From Campylobacterales bacterium (GTDB taxonomy: Bacteria; Campylobacterota; Campylobacteria; Campylobacterales; Hydrogenimonadaceae), in the NCBI GenBank assembly GCA_027065635.1, contig JAMONQ010000182.1:1-5903 (forward strand): a DNA stretch of 5,903 bases, read 5' to 3'. Made by a program: the position numbers and the translations under genes. Shown here piece by piece: positions 1 to 5,903 of the stretch. Below the pieces are notes generated by a model that was given only the letters and a program-made list of their open reading frames with translations, was not told the DNA's origin and ran no database searches. Every line of letters begins with the position of its first letter. Positions within the stretch are counted from its first letter, which is position 1.

Positions 1-1377
1 ACTCCCGTATACTACCAGTGTCGTATCGCTCGTTATGAAGTCGCCGGCCGTACCGCTATCCTCGCTTATCGAACCTATACTTACGAAAGGTGCAGCCGTA
101 TCTACAAAAAAGTCGCTCTTCTCTTCTGTTACCGTAACATTGCCGGCCTGGTCGGTTCCCGTGACGAAAACCTCTATCTTGCCGTCAGGATCCGCTGCCA
201 GCTCACTGCCCGGGACATCTATAGAGAAGCTGCCATCCTCCTCTATCTCTCCCGCAAACTCCTTTCCGTTAACCGCTACAACTACTTTGTCTCCCGGAGA
301 AAATTCGCCGCTTACCTTTCCGTTTATCTGTACGTCGGACTGGGACTCCAAGCTATTGATAACCCCGTCACCGGATATCGGTTCAAGATCTACGGAGAGT
401 TGCGGCGCAACTGTATCTTTTACTATCGTATCTTCATAGCGTATAGACTCCTCTTCTGGAGATACAGTATCCATCACCACCTTAATATCGCCATCTTTCA
501 ATGAGGAGATATCGACCCCTTCTATCCTGAGCTTACCTGTCGCCGGATCGTACTCTATTTCGGACATGGGGATCTCTACGATATCTATGCCATCGGTAAT
601 AAACACTCTCTCTATCGAACTGCCGGGATCTACCTGTGCTACGATCGCAAGATTGCCGGATTCGGCACTGTTGACATAACCGTCACCGTTTGCATCTTTG
701 AAGTCGACACTGTTTTGCGGCACTACGGGAGGCGGAGCCACAGGAAGAGGCGGCTGGTTCAAGGGCGGCTGCGGTGCAACCGGAGCAGTCACCTGAACTA
801 TGGTAGTCTGAACCGGCATAGCTGTGAAAATTGCGGCGATACCTCTATCTACCCCCGCAAAGGGATCCCACTCCCCGCTAAGCGTATAGCTGTGAGACGG
901 AGGATTCAACAGCGACGACTTTGCATTTGCGCTGTTGCCGCTTTCGGTAGCAAACCTATCCCCATCGCCGTGAGAGTCAGGAAGCACATCCGCTTCCCCC
1001 AAAGCGGTCTCATCTACATCCAGATCGCCAAACTCCTTCAGCAGTTCATCGATCGGGTCGCTCTCATCGGCTGCCGTACCGACATCTGTCAATACAGATT
1101 TCGCATCCGCTTCACGAAGACTCGAATCAGCTATCAAGGCTTCGGTACCGACAACACTGTCATCGATTATTATCTCCACCTTGCCGCTGAAAACCAGCTC
1201 GTCATCGCCTGTTTTCATATCTATCACCAGCTTTTGGGAGAGATCTTTCGATGGGTTGTATATATAGTCATATTCAAATACAGGATCACCGCTTTTGAGC
1301 TTGCGGATGGAGCCGTCAATTCCTTTTACATAGAATGTACCTTCTGCAGACTTTACGTATCCTACGATTTTTGCCAT
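1..1377 (-). CDS. Large LapA/BapA-like type I-secreted adhesin, N-terminal part (3' end beyond window)
   Basis: The frame is open from ATG at 1377 to base 1, giving 459 residues with no stop. Residues 1-79 match the N-terminal retention module of LapA-type adhesins: a small beta-rich segment beginning MAKIVGYVKSAEGTFYVKG, a KLKSGDPVFE turn and an EIIIDDSVV strand. A TAAD dialanine motif follows at 101-104, where LapG-type proteases cut related adhesins. Next come an acidic, Ser-rich stretch (105-195), a Pro-rich linker (about 196-222), an EF-hand-like loop (228-239), and Ig-like repeats starting with DTVAP (321) and DTAAP (426). There is no signal peptide, as expected for type I secretion; the secretion signal should lie at the unseen C-terminus. 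AAGAAGGA ends 7 nt before the ATG and supports this start over the in-frame GTG at 1380. Upstream genes encode the matching exporter. The family call is firm; full length, ligand and repeat number cannot be seen. Confidence 0.9.
   Translation of the reverse strand, partial: MAKIVGYVKSAEGTFYVKGIDGSIRKLKSGDPVFEYDYIYNPSKDLSQKLVIDMKTGDDELVFSGKVEIIIDDSVVGTEALIADSSLREADAKSVLTDVGTAADESDPIDELLKEFGDLDVDETALGEADVLPDSHGDGDRFATESGNSANAKSSLLNPPSHSYTLSGEWDPFAGVDRGIAAIFTAMPVQTTIVQVTAPVAPQPPLNQPPLPVAPPPVVPQNSVDFKDANGDGYVNSAESGNLAIVAQVDPGSSIERVFITDGIDIVEIPMSEIEYDPATGKLRIEGVDISSLKDGDIKVVMDTVSPEEESIRYEDTIVKDTVAPQLSVDLEPISGDGVINSLESQSDVQINGKVSGEFSPGDKVVVAVNGKEFAGEIEEDGSFSIDVPGSELAADPDGKIEVFVTGTDQAGNVTVTEEKSDFFVDTAAPFVSIGSISEDSGTAGDFITSDTTLVVYGS
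103..417 (-). repeat. First complete Ig-like repeat of the adhesin (about 105 residues)
   Basis: Residues 321-425 run from a DTVAP boundary to the next DTAAP boundary at 426-430. The internal pattern is typical of bacterial Ig-like repeats in giant adhesins: a GDGVINSLE segment, VQINGKVSGEF, SPGDKVVVAVNG, DGSFSIDVPGSELA, and a closing TDQAGN strand. The following unit (from base 102 leftward) differs, with DSGTAGDFITSDTTLVVYGS, so at least two repeat types alternate or follow one another. Confidence 0.8.
661..696 (-). other. EF-hand/dockerin-like calcium-binding loop in the adhesin
   Basis: Residues 228-239 read DANGDGYVNSAE, which fits the twelve-residue EF-hand loop: D1, N3, D5, G6, hydrophobic V8, N9 and E12. 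The match opens the first folded domain after the proline-rich linker. Type I-secreted adhesins commonly fold on binding extracellular calcium, which suits this position. Binding itself is inferred. Confidence 0.65.
712..792 (-). other. Proline-rich linker in the adhesin
   Basis: Adhesin residues about 196-222 contain roughly twelve prolines mixed with Val, Ala and Gln, including PQPPLNQPPLP and VAPPPVVP. It divides the N-terminal retention/cleavage region from the folded extracellular repeats. It probably acts as an extended spacer across or just outside the outer-membrane channel; that role is inferred. Confidence 0.75.
1066..1377 (-). other. Retention module and candidate LapG-type dialanine cleavage site of the adhesin
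   Basis: This covers adhesin residues 1-104. The beta-rich module resembles the part of LapA-family adhesins that lodges in the TolC-like pore and stalls export. Thr-Ala-Ala-Asp at residues 101-104 (bases 1077-1066) is the only TAA-type motif between the module and the Pro-rich linker. Its distance from the N-terminus is close to that of the TAAG site in Pseudomonas LapA. The fourth residue is Asp rather than Gly, so cleavage is inferred. Confidence 0.7.
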
Positions 1378-1384
1378 CACAAAA

Positions 1385-1392
1385 TCCTTCTT
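1385..1392 (-). promoter_or_regulatory. Ribosome binding site of the adhesin gene
   Basis: The minus strand reads AAGAAGGA here, 7 nt before ATG at 1377. The spacing suits the ATG and is short (4 nt) for the in-frame GTG at 1380, so the ATG is preferred. Confidence 0.7.
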
Positions 1393-1408
1393 ATACTATT
1401 TTTTTTGG

Positions 1409-1438
1409 ATATTAGCAGAGAAAAAGTGTAGATTTCAA
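1409..1438 (-). promoter_or_regulatory. Putative sigma70-type promoter for the adhesin
   Basis: On the minus strand, TTGAAA (1438-1433, five of six to the -35 consensus) and TAATAT (1414-1409, four of six to the -10 consensus) are separated by 18 bp. Transcription would start near 1402, leaving a short leader with the Shine-Dalgarno sequence. This would let the adhesin be expressed apart from the upstream exporter genes. It is a motif-only call. Confidence 0.5.
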
Positions 1439-1455
1439 TTGTACTCCGGTACAAT
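1438..1455. promoter_or_regulatory. Perfect inverted repeat at the adhesin promoter, candidate operator
   Basis: ATTGTAC and GTACAAT form 7-bp arms around a 4-base centre. The repeat shares one base with the putative -35 box and otherwise lies just upstream, where an activator or repressor could touch RNA polymerase. The product of the adjacent LuxR-family gene is the obvious candidate ligand. As RNA it could form a hairpin, but the nearest T-run (five Ts) is 12 nt further on, so a classical terminator is unlikely. Confidence 0.5.
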
Positions 1456-1462
1456 AAAACCT

Positions 1463-2062
1463 TTACATCCCTTTGGCTTTCAGCACAAGCTCCACCCTGC
1501 CGTTTACGCCGGCCTTCTCATATATATTTCCAAGATGCGCCTTGACGGTTCTTACTGTAATACCCATAATGTCGGCAATTTCACTATTGCTTTTCCCATC
1601 CAGCAAAAAAGAGTACAACTCTTTCTCTCTCGGCGACAACAGTTCGACAAAATAGGGGGCATCGACATGCGAGTCGCTGCGAATCGAGCCGCCGACTCTT
1701 CCTACAAGAGAGTATACAAACTCCGGAAACAGCCAGATATTTCCCTCTTCTACAGTCTCGATACAGGAGAGGAAGTGCACCCTCTGCATATACGAGTTAC
1801 CGTATCCCCTGACCCCGGCAGCCAGCAAATACTCTGCCGTTTTGATTTTTGGCGCACTTTGCAATGCTACAAACCTGGCCCCGGCTCTACCTTCGCCTCT
1901 CTTCAGATACTCGAGCAGACTCTTCCCGACACTGTCAAAGTCCACGACAACCACCTCATCACCGTCGGAAATACTGCCCGCTATCTTCACATCATAGCCG
2001 ACAAGAAATCTCTCCCACCTGTTCAACAGAGAAATATCGTCACCAAAAAGCACTACTTTCAT
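1463..2062 (-). CDS. LuxR/NarL-family transcriptional regulator with atypical receiver domain
   Basis: The protein has 199 residues from ATG at 2062. The C-terminal helix-turn-helix (about 141-199) is a clear LuxR/GerE domain: LSPREKELYSFLLDGKSNSE, then GITVRTVKAHLGNIYEKAGV. The N-terminal 120 residues look like a receiver: MKVVLFGDD (acidic pair D8/D9), VVVVDFD (D41 as possible phosphorylation site), and LLAAGVRGYGNS. The conserved switch Lys after GVRGY is replaced by Ser90 or Asn89, and only about 32 residues separate the acidic pair from D41, about 12 fewer than usual, so helix 2 appears lost. It may therefore work without phosphorylation, like some CsgD/VpsT-type biofilm regulators. The gene starts 7 bp after the fusion-protein stop; GGAG lies 13 nt upstream, rather far. 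An in-frame ATG at 2095 would add 11 residues, but has no good ribosome site and would put extra sequence before strand 1. Confidence 0.85.
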   Translation of the reverse strand: MKVVLFGDDISLLNRWERFLVGYDVKIAGSISDGDEVVVVDFDSVGKSLLEYLKRGEGRAGARFVALQSAPKIKTAEYLLAAGVRGYGNSYMQRVHFLSCIETVEEGNIWLFPEFVYSLVGRVGGSIRSDSHVDAPYFVELLSPREKELYSFLLDGKSNSEIADIMGITVRTVKAHLGNIYEKAGVNGRVELVLKAKGM

Positions 2063-2069
2063 TGTCGTA

Positions 2070-3404
2070 TCAATGCTCCGTAAATATATAGTCATGACTT
2101 CGCACGACCGGGCTTATCAGATACTGCAAAATTGTTTTTTTACCGGTTACTATATCGGCATTTACCACCATTCCCGGAATTATCTTGAGTTTCTCTTCGC
2201 CGGATTTGAGATAGTTTTTGTCAGTCTCTATCCTGACTATATAGAATGTCTTTTCATTCTTGTCTGTAACGGTATCAGGGCTTATGGCGACGACCTTGCC
2301 TTCAAGGCCTCCGTATATGGCGAAGTCGTATGCGGTAAATTTAACTATAGCCTTTTGTCCGGGATAGATAAACGCAATATCCTTGGGGCTTACCTTGACC
2401 TCGGCTATCAACCTCTTGTCGATCGGTACTATCTCGACCAGATCCATACCGGGCCTGACAACCCCGCCGATCGTATTGACATAGAGCTTTTTCACTATCC
2501 CTTCCACAGGAGACTTTACAAGCGTCCTGTTTACCGTATCCTTGAACGCTCTTATCTTTTGGGAAACCCTCTCCATCTCCCCTATAGCTTCACTCATCTC
2601 CTTTTCCGATCTCGATCTAAACTCCAGCTCCGTCGCCCTGATCTTGCTCTTTATCTCCTCGATGGAAGATTCTATTCTGGGGATCGAACCCTCAACACTC
2701 TCGATCTCCGTCAAAATAGAGTTGGCCTCTCTTTGCAGCTTCAAAAAGTCGACCTTCGACTTGACACCCTCCTTGACCATCGGCTCACTCATCTTTATCT
2801 CTTCTTTTATCAGGGAGTAGCCTCTCTTTAGGTTTTTCAGCTTCCGTTTCGCCTCTTTAAGCTGCTCTTCATGCTGTCTTGTCTGCGCTTTCAAAGCCTC
2901 TATCTGGGCATTCAGTCTCTGCGTATTTGCAATGTAGAGACTCCTCTCCCTCTCTATAAGCTCCGGATACTTTTTGGCAAACTCGCTATCGTATCGAAGC
3001 TCGCCTCCTCTCGCTTCCGCCTCGAGCCGTCCGACTCTTGCCAAAAGCTCGTTGTATCTGCTCAAATATCCGGCCAGTTCCGATCTGGATTTGATATTTT
3101 TGATCTTCAAAAGAGCATCACCCTTTTTTACCGACTCCCCCTCCGAGACAAGGATCTCCTCCACTATCCCGCCTTCGAGGTTCTGGAGTATCTTGTTTTC
3201 TCCAGAAGGAACTATCTTCCCTTCCGATCTTACTATCTCGTCCACTTTGGCTATGGAAGCCCAAAGAAGAAACAGCACCGCGCTAAAGAGCCAGAAATAG
3301 AGCAAAACCCTGCTTCTTTTCGGTGTAGTATGAAGCACGGCGGAGCCGAGACTCTCCAGATACTCCAGCTCTCTTTCGGAAATAGTCTCTTTTTTACGAG
3401 ACAT
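2070..3404 (-). CDS. Type I secretion membrane fusion protein, HlyD/LapC family
   Basis: This 444-residue protein is the periplasmic adaptor that links the ABC exporter to the TolC-like channel. A cytoplasmic N-terminus (1-32) precedes one membrane helix (about 33-51, ending LLWASIAKVDE). Then comes the family's first lipoyl half, with EGKIVPSGENK and LQNLEGGIVEEILVSEGESV (about 61-101). A long Glu/Lys/Arg/Leu-rich coiled-coil hairpin follows (about 102-290). The second lipoyl half starts near TLVKSPVEGIVKKLYVNTIG, followed by a beta-barrel domain (GQKAIVKFTAYDFAIYGGLE) and the usual C-terminal segment (GKKTILQYLISPV). Length and order are normal for the family. The start has AAGGAAG upstream and overlaps the ABC gene's end by 11 bp, indicating translational coupling. 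The LGSAVLHTTPKRSR segment before the helix resembles adhesin exporters rather than haemolysin ones. Confidence 0.93.
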   Translation of the reverse strand: MSRKKETISERELEYLESLGSAVLHTTPKRSRVLLYFWLFSAVLFLLWASIAKVDEIVRSEGKIVPSGENKILQNLEGGIVEEILVSEGESVKKGDALLKIKNIKSRSELAGYLSRYNELLARVGRLEAEARGGELRYDSEFAKKYPELIERERSLYIANTQRLNAQIEALKAQTRQHEEQLKEAKRKLKNLKRGYSLIKEEIKMSEPMVKEGVKSKVDFLKLQREANSILTEIESVEGSIPRIESSIEEIKSKIRATELEFRSRSEKEMSEAIGEMERVSQKIRAFKDTVNRTLVKSPVEGIVKKLYVNTIGGVVRPGMDLVEIVPIDKRLIAEVKVSPKDIAFIYPGQKAIVKFTAYDFAIYGGLEGKVVAISPDTVTDKNEKTFYIVRIETDKNYLKSGEEKLKIIPGMVVNADIVTGKKTILQYLISPVVRSHDYIFTEH

Positions 3405-5550
3405 CGGATCTTCCTTTCAATGAAGCGAGCACTTCCTCTTTCGGGCCGTCCATATATACCTTTCCCTCATGCATCACTATCACCCTGTCGACCGCCTCCA
3501 GGATAGAGAGTTTTTGCGTACTGATCAATACGCTTTTATCTTCAAAAACACTCTTTAGATTATCTATCAATCTTCTCTCGCTGATTTGATCCATAGCGTT
3601 GGTAGGCTCATCCATTATTACTATGGAAACATCCCTCGCGATCGCCCTGGCTATCGCTACGCTCTGCTTCTGCCCGCCGGAGAGCCCGACACCCTGCTCT
3701 CCGATCACCATCTCGTAACCTTTTGGATGCCTGGTTACAAACTCGTGAACACCGGCTGCTTTTGCAGCTTTCATCATCTTCTCGTCACTCATGTAGGCAT
3801 TGGCATACTTGAGGTTCTCTTTCATCGTTCCTCTGAAAAGTTTTACGTGCTGATCGACATAGGCAATACTTGAACGCAAGTCTGCCGGATCGATCTGCTT
3901 TATATCGATATCGTCAATGAGAATCGAACCGGAATCGGGATCGTACAGATGCATTATCAGTTTCAGCACTGTACTTTTGCCGGAGCCTATCCGCCCTATG
4001 ATTCCCACCTTCTCCCCCGGCTCGATTTTAAACGAGACACCGTCCAGAGCTCTTTTCTCTTCGCCGGGATAGGCAAATACCACATTCTTGAACTCTATCT
4101 TTCCTTTGAAGGCGGGCTTTTGGACAAACTCCTTGGCCTCCGGCCTCTCTACAGGCTTGTTGACAATATCTTCGATCATTCTGTATACGCTTTTGACATC
4201 CTCAAAGTTCGCTATCAACGATGCTGCCTGGCCCATAGGGGCGACACTTCTTGAAACCAGAATGACGATAGCTATCAGATCCCCCATCGTCATGAGACCC
4301 TCTTTTATCAGATAGACTCCGACGACCACTACGAAAACTGTATTAAACTGTACCAAAAACGATGTAACAGCCGGCAGGGAGGCCGAAAGCAGCCTTGCGG
4401 CGAGGCTCTTTTGGGCAAGCTCTCCCGCAGCCTCCTCCCACTGCCACTGCACCCGGCCGGAAGCACCGAGCGTCTTGACGGTATCGAGGTTGTGCAGAGC
4501 CTCTACGAGTATGCCGTTTTTGTGGGCCGCCGCCTTGTGTGTCTGCTCTATTCTCCTGTAAAGCGGCTTTCTAAGTGCAAAAGCGTATCCGAGTATCAAA
4601 ACGATGGTTACAAGCGGCACCCAGACGATCGCTCCGCCAAGATACCAGATGACGCACAGAAATATGATAGTAAACGGTATGTCTATAATGGATGTAAGAG
4701 TCGCCGACGTCAGAAATGATCGAATCGAATCGAAGTCTTTCAGATTGCTCGCGAAAGAGCCGATAGATTTTGGCATCGCCTCCATCTTCATATCAAGCAC
4801 TTTTTCGAAGATTACGGAAGACATTATCACATCCGACTTTTTGGCCGCAATCTCCAAAAAGTATGTCCTGGTCAGCTTCAAAAAGAGATCTATTACATAG
4901 ATTGCGATAACCCCTCCAGCAAAATACCATAGGGTCTCTATCGCCTGGTTTGGTATCACCCTGTTGTATACGGTTCTTGTAAACAGAGGAGTTGCAAGGA
5001 CAAACAGATTGACGAGAATGGATGCGAATATCACATCCTTGTAAATACCGTATGAGTACTTGATGCTGTCCCAAAACCAGTGCCTGGCATCGAGCTTCAG
5101 CCTGTCGCGCCTCCCCTCCCCGTAGTCATAGATTCGCTTCAATAAAAAACCGAAGCCCGTATACTCCTTTTCGAGCTTTTCCGTATCTACCCACTCCTGG
5201 GTCTCACCGGCATCGGGAATTACAATCTTCGCTTTTTTCCCGTCTTCGCTGAAAGCCTCCAGTATACAGGCTTCCCTGTTTTTCAGGAGAATGATCATCG
5301 GCAGAAAAAGCGACGATATCTCCGAAAGATCTTTCTTTACCAGAGTCGACCTCAGGCCCGCCCGTTCCGCCGCACGCGACATTAGCCCTCTTGCCTTGTC
5401 TATATTGAAAAGGACAGGTCGACCATCCTCCTCTTCAAGCGGCAGTCCGTGCGTCAGGGAGTCGGCAGAATACGGCTTGTGATAAAGCTTCGTAAAAAGT
5501 ACAAGAGATTTTAAAAGGGGATCGTAACCGATCTCTTTTTCGCTATCCAT
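3394..5550 (-). CDS. Type I secretion ABC exporter (permease-ATPase), LapB-like with degenerate C39 domain
   Basis: This 718-residue protein should power adhesin export across the inner membrane. Residues 1 to about 145 form a C39-like domain with no Cys before residue 95, so the peptidase is inactive and probably docks substrate, as in HlyB/LapB. The membrane domain has about six helices (near 172-192, 206-226, 282-302, 304-326, 393-414 and 424-444). The ATPase domain has Walker A GRIGSGKST (519-527, K525), Q-loop YVDQ (Q567), signature LSGGQ (623-627), Walker B VSIVIMDEP (D647, E648) and D-loop NAMD. The H-loop position carries Gln679 (ISTQK) where most exporters have His. The start follows the TolC-like gene by 5 bp with AGGA close upstream, and the end overlaps the fusion-protein gene. 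The assignment is firm; substrate is inferred from the neighbouring adhesin. Confidence 0.94.
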   Translation of the reverse strand: MDSEKEIGYDPLLKSLVLFTKLYHKPYSADSLTHGLPLEEEDGRPVLFNIDKARGLMSRAAERAGLRSTLVKKDLSEISSLFLPMIILLKNREACILEAFSEDGKKAKIVIPDAGETQEWVDTEKLEKEYTGFGFLLKRIYDYGEGRRDRLKLDARHWFWDSIKYSYGIYKDVIFASILVNLFVLATPLFTRTVYNRVIPNQAIETLWYFAGGVIAIYVIDLFLKLTRTYFLEIAAKKSDVIMSSVIFEKVLDMKMEAMPKSIGSFASNLKDFDSIRSFLTSATLTSIIDIPFTIIFLCVIWYLGGAIVWVPLVTIVLILGYAFALRKPLYRRIEQTHKAAAHKNGILVEALHNLDTVKTLGASGRVQWQWEEAAGELAQKSLAARLLSASLPAVTSFLVQFNTVFVVVVGVYLIKEGLMTMGDLIAIVILVSRSVAPMGQAASLIANFEDVKSVYRMIEDIVNKPVERPEAKEFVQKPAFKGKIEFKNVVFAYPGEEKRALDGVSFKIEPGEKVGIIGRIGSGKSTVLKLIMHLYDPDSGSILIDDIDIKQIDPADLRSSIAYVDQHVKLFRGTMKENLKYANAYMSDEKMMKAAKAAGVHEFVTRHPKGYEMVIGEQGVGLSGGQKQSVAIARAIARDVSIVIMDEPTNAMDQISERRLIDNLKSVFEDKSVLISTQKLSILEAVDRVIVMHEGKVYMDGPKEEVLASLKGRSDVS

Positions 5551-5555
5551 ATATC

Positions 5556-5903
5556 CTATCTCTCAATATCTGTGCTCCTCTCGCTCTTTTGCAGTCCAAC
5601 CTCGAGATTCCTCAAAAACCGCTCGTTTCTCTCTACCTGATAAGTCTCTTCGCTATCCTTTTCTACGCGACTCCGCTTTGCAAGAGCCACCCTCGCCAGA
5701 TACTCCTTGTTTCTATCCACAACCGAAGGTACCATCAGGCCCATAGCATCCAAAATCCTGTATCCGGCAAACAAAAGGTCATATTTCGTAGTGACGATTT
5801 GCGATTTGGCGTTTATCAGATCGTTTTGCGCGGAAAGTAGATCCAAAAGCGATCTTCGCCCCATCTCATACTCTTTTGAATATAGCCTCAATGTATTTGT
5901 CGC
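5556..5903 (-). CDS. TolC/LapE-like outer-membrane efflux protein, C-terminal fragment (5' end beyond window)
   Basis: The last 115 codons of a TolC-family gene are present; the frame is open through the window edge, so the true start is not visible. The sequence shows the family's hallmark final helices: LRLYSKEYEMGRRSLLDLLS, then AQNDLINAKSQIVTTKYDLL and FAGYRILDAMGLM. A charged tail of about 55 residues (from PSVVDRN to the end) extends past the barrel/helix domain and is rich in Glu, Arg and Lys. The protein would supply the outer-membrane conduit for the ABC and fusion proteins and, in Lap-type systems, hold the adhesin's retention module. The stop is 5 bp before the ABC gene start, so the genes are almost certainly cotranscribed. 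The TTG at 5891 is an internal Leu codon, not a start. Confidence 0.9.
   Translation of the reverse strand, partial: ATNTLRLYSKEYEMGRRSLLDLLSAQNDLINAKSQIVTTKYDLLFAGYRILDAMGLMVPSVVDRNKEYLARVALAKRSRVEKDSEETYQVERNERFLRNLEVGLQKSERSTDIER

Noticed and set aside
91..99. Second TAA motif (residues 427-429) as a protease site
   Set aside because: It belongs to the recurring DT(A/V)AP boundary of the Ig-like repeats, far from the retention module.
35..1431. Plus-strand open frames at 35-439 and 715-1431
   Set aside because: They lie antisense to the adhesin frame, which shows clear domain signatures; their translations resemble no known family and lack good ribosome sites.
1438..1455. Rho-independent terminator after the regulator gene
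   Set aside because: The stem is only 7 bp with few GC pairs, and the nearest T-run starts 12 nt downstream; an operator reading fits the promoter position better.
1439..2083. Plus-strand open frames of 214 and 60 codons opposite the regulator
   Set aside because: The minus strand encodes a clear LuxR-type helix-turn-helix; the plus-strand products are composition shadows.
2073..3506. Plus-strand open frames of 252, 92, 211 and 108 codons
   Set aside because: Antisense to the HlyD-family gene (the 211-codon frame also runs into the ABC gene's end). Low stop density comes from the coiled-coil codon composition.
4793..5074. Minus-strand 93-codon frame inside the ABC gene
   Set aside because: It is out of frame within the membrane domain of an intact exporter gene and has no recognisable product.
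5556..5891. A complete 111-residue gene starting at TTG 5891
   Set aside because: The frame stays open to the window edge and the residues before the TTG continue the TolC helix pattern, so this is a truncated larger gene.

Overview
The window is a minus-strand type I secretion locus for a very large LapA/BapA-type surface adhesin. All real genes read right to left. AUA is used heavily for Ile and AGA/AGG for Arg, base composition is moderate, and the genes are packed tightly. This would fit a free-living Campylobacterota (epsilonproteobacterial) bacterium, but that is inference; no phylogenetic marker gene is present.

Layout in transcription order. (1) 5903-5556: C-terminal end of a TolC/LapE-like outer-membrane channel protein, cut by the window edge. 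(2) 5550-3394: a complete LapB-type ABC exporter with a degenerate C39-like N-terminal domain, a membrane domain and an ATPase domain. (3) 3404-2070: a complete HlyD/LapC-type membrane fusion protein whose start overlaps the end of the ABC gene by 11 bp. (4) 2062-1463: a LuxR/NarL-family regulator with an odd, shortened receiver domain. (5) An 85-bp gap with a plausible sigma70 promoter and a perfect 7-bp inverted repeat touching its -35 box. (6) 1377 to beyond base 1: the first 459 residues of the adhesin, with an N-terminal retention module, a dialanine TAAD candidate site for a LapG-type protease, a proline-rich linker, a calcium-binding EF-hand-like loop and the first Ig-like repeats. The rest lies outside the window.

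From knowledge of the Lap system, the ABC protein, fusion protein and TolC-like protein would form one inner-to-outer membrane channel exporting the adhesin C-terminus first. The retention module would plug in the outer-membrane channel and hold the adhesin on the surface until a periplasmic protease cuts it free. No LapG or LapD gene is seen here. The regulator sits between the exporter genes and their cargo, and the inverted repeat lies at the cargo promoter. The most testable idea is that this regulator controls the adhesin separately from its exporter. Other points of note are a Gln in place of the H-loop His in the ABC protein and the shortened receiver of the regulator.

No tRNA, rRNA, CRISPR array, insertion sequence or terminator was found. 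The only non-coding stretch longer than a few bases is 1378-1462.
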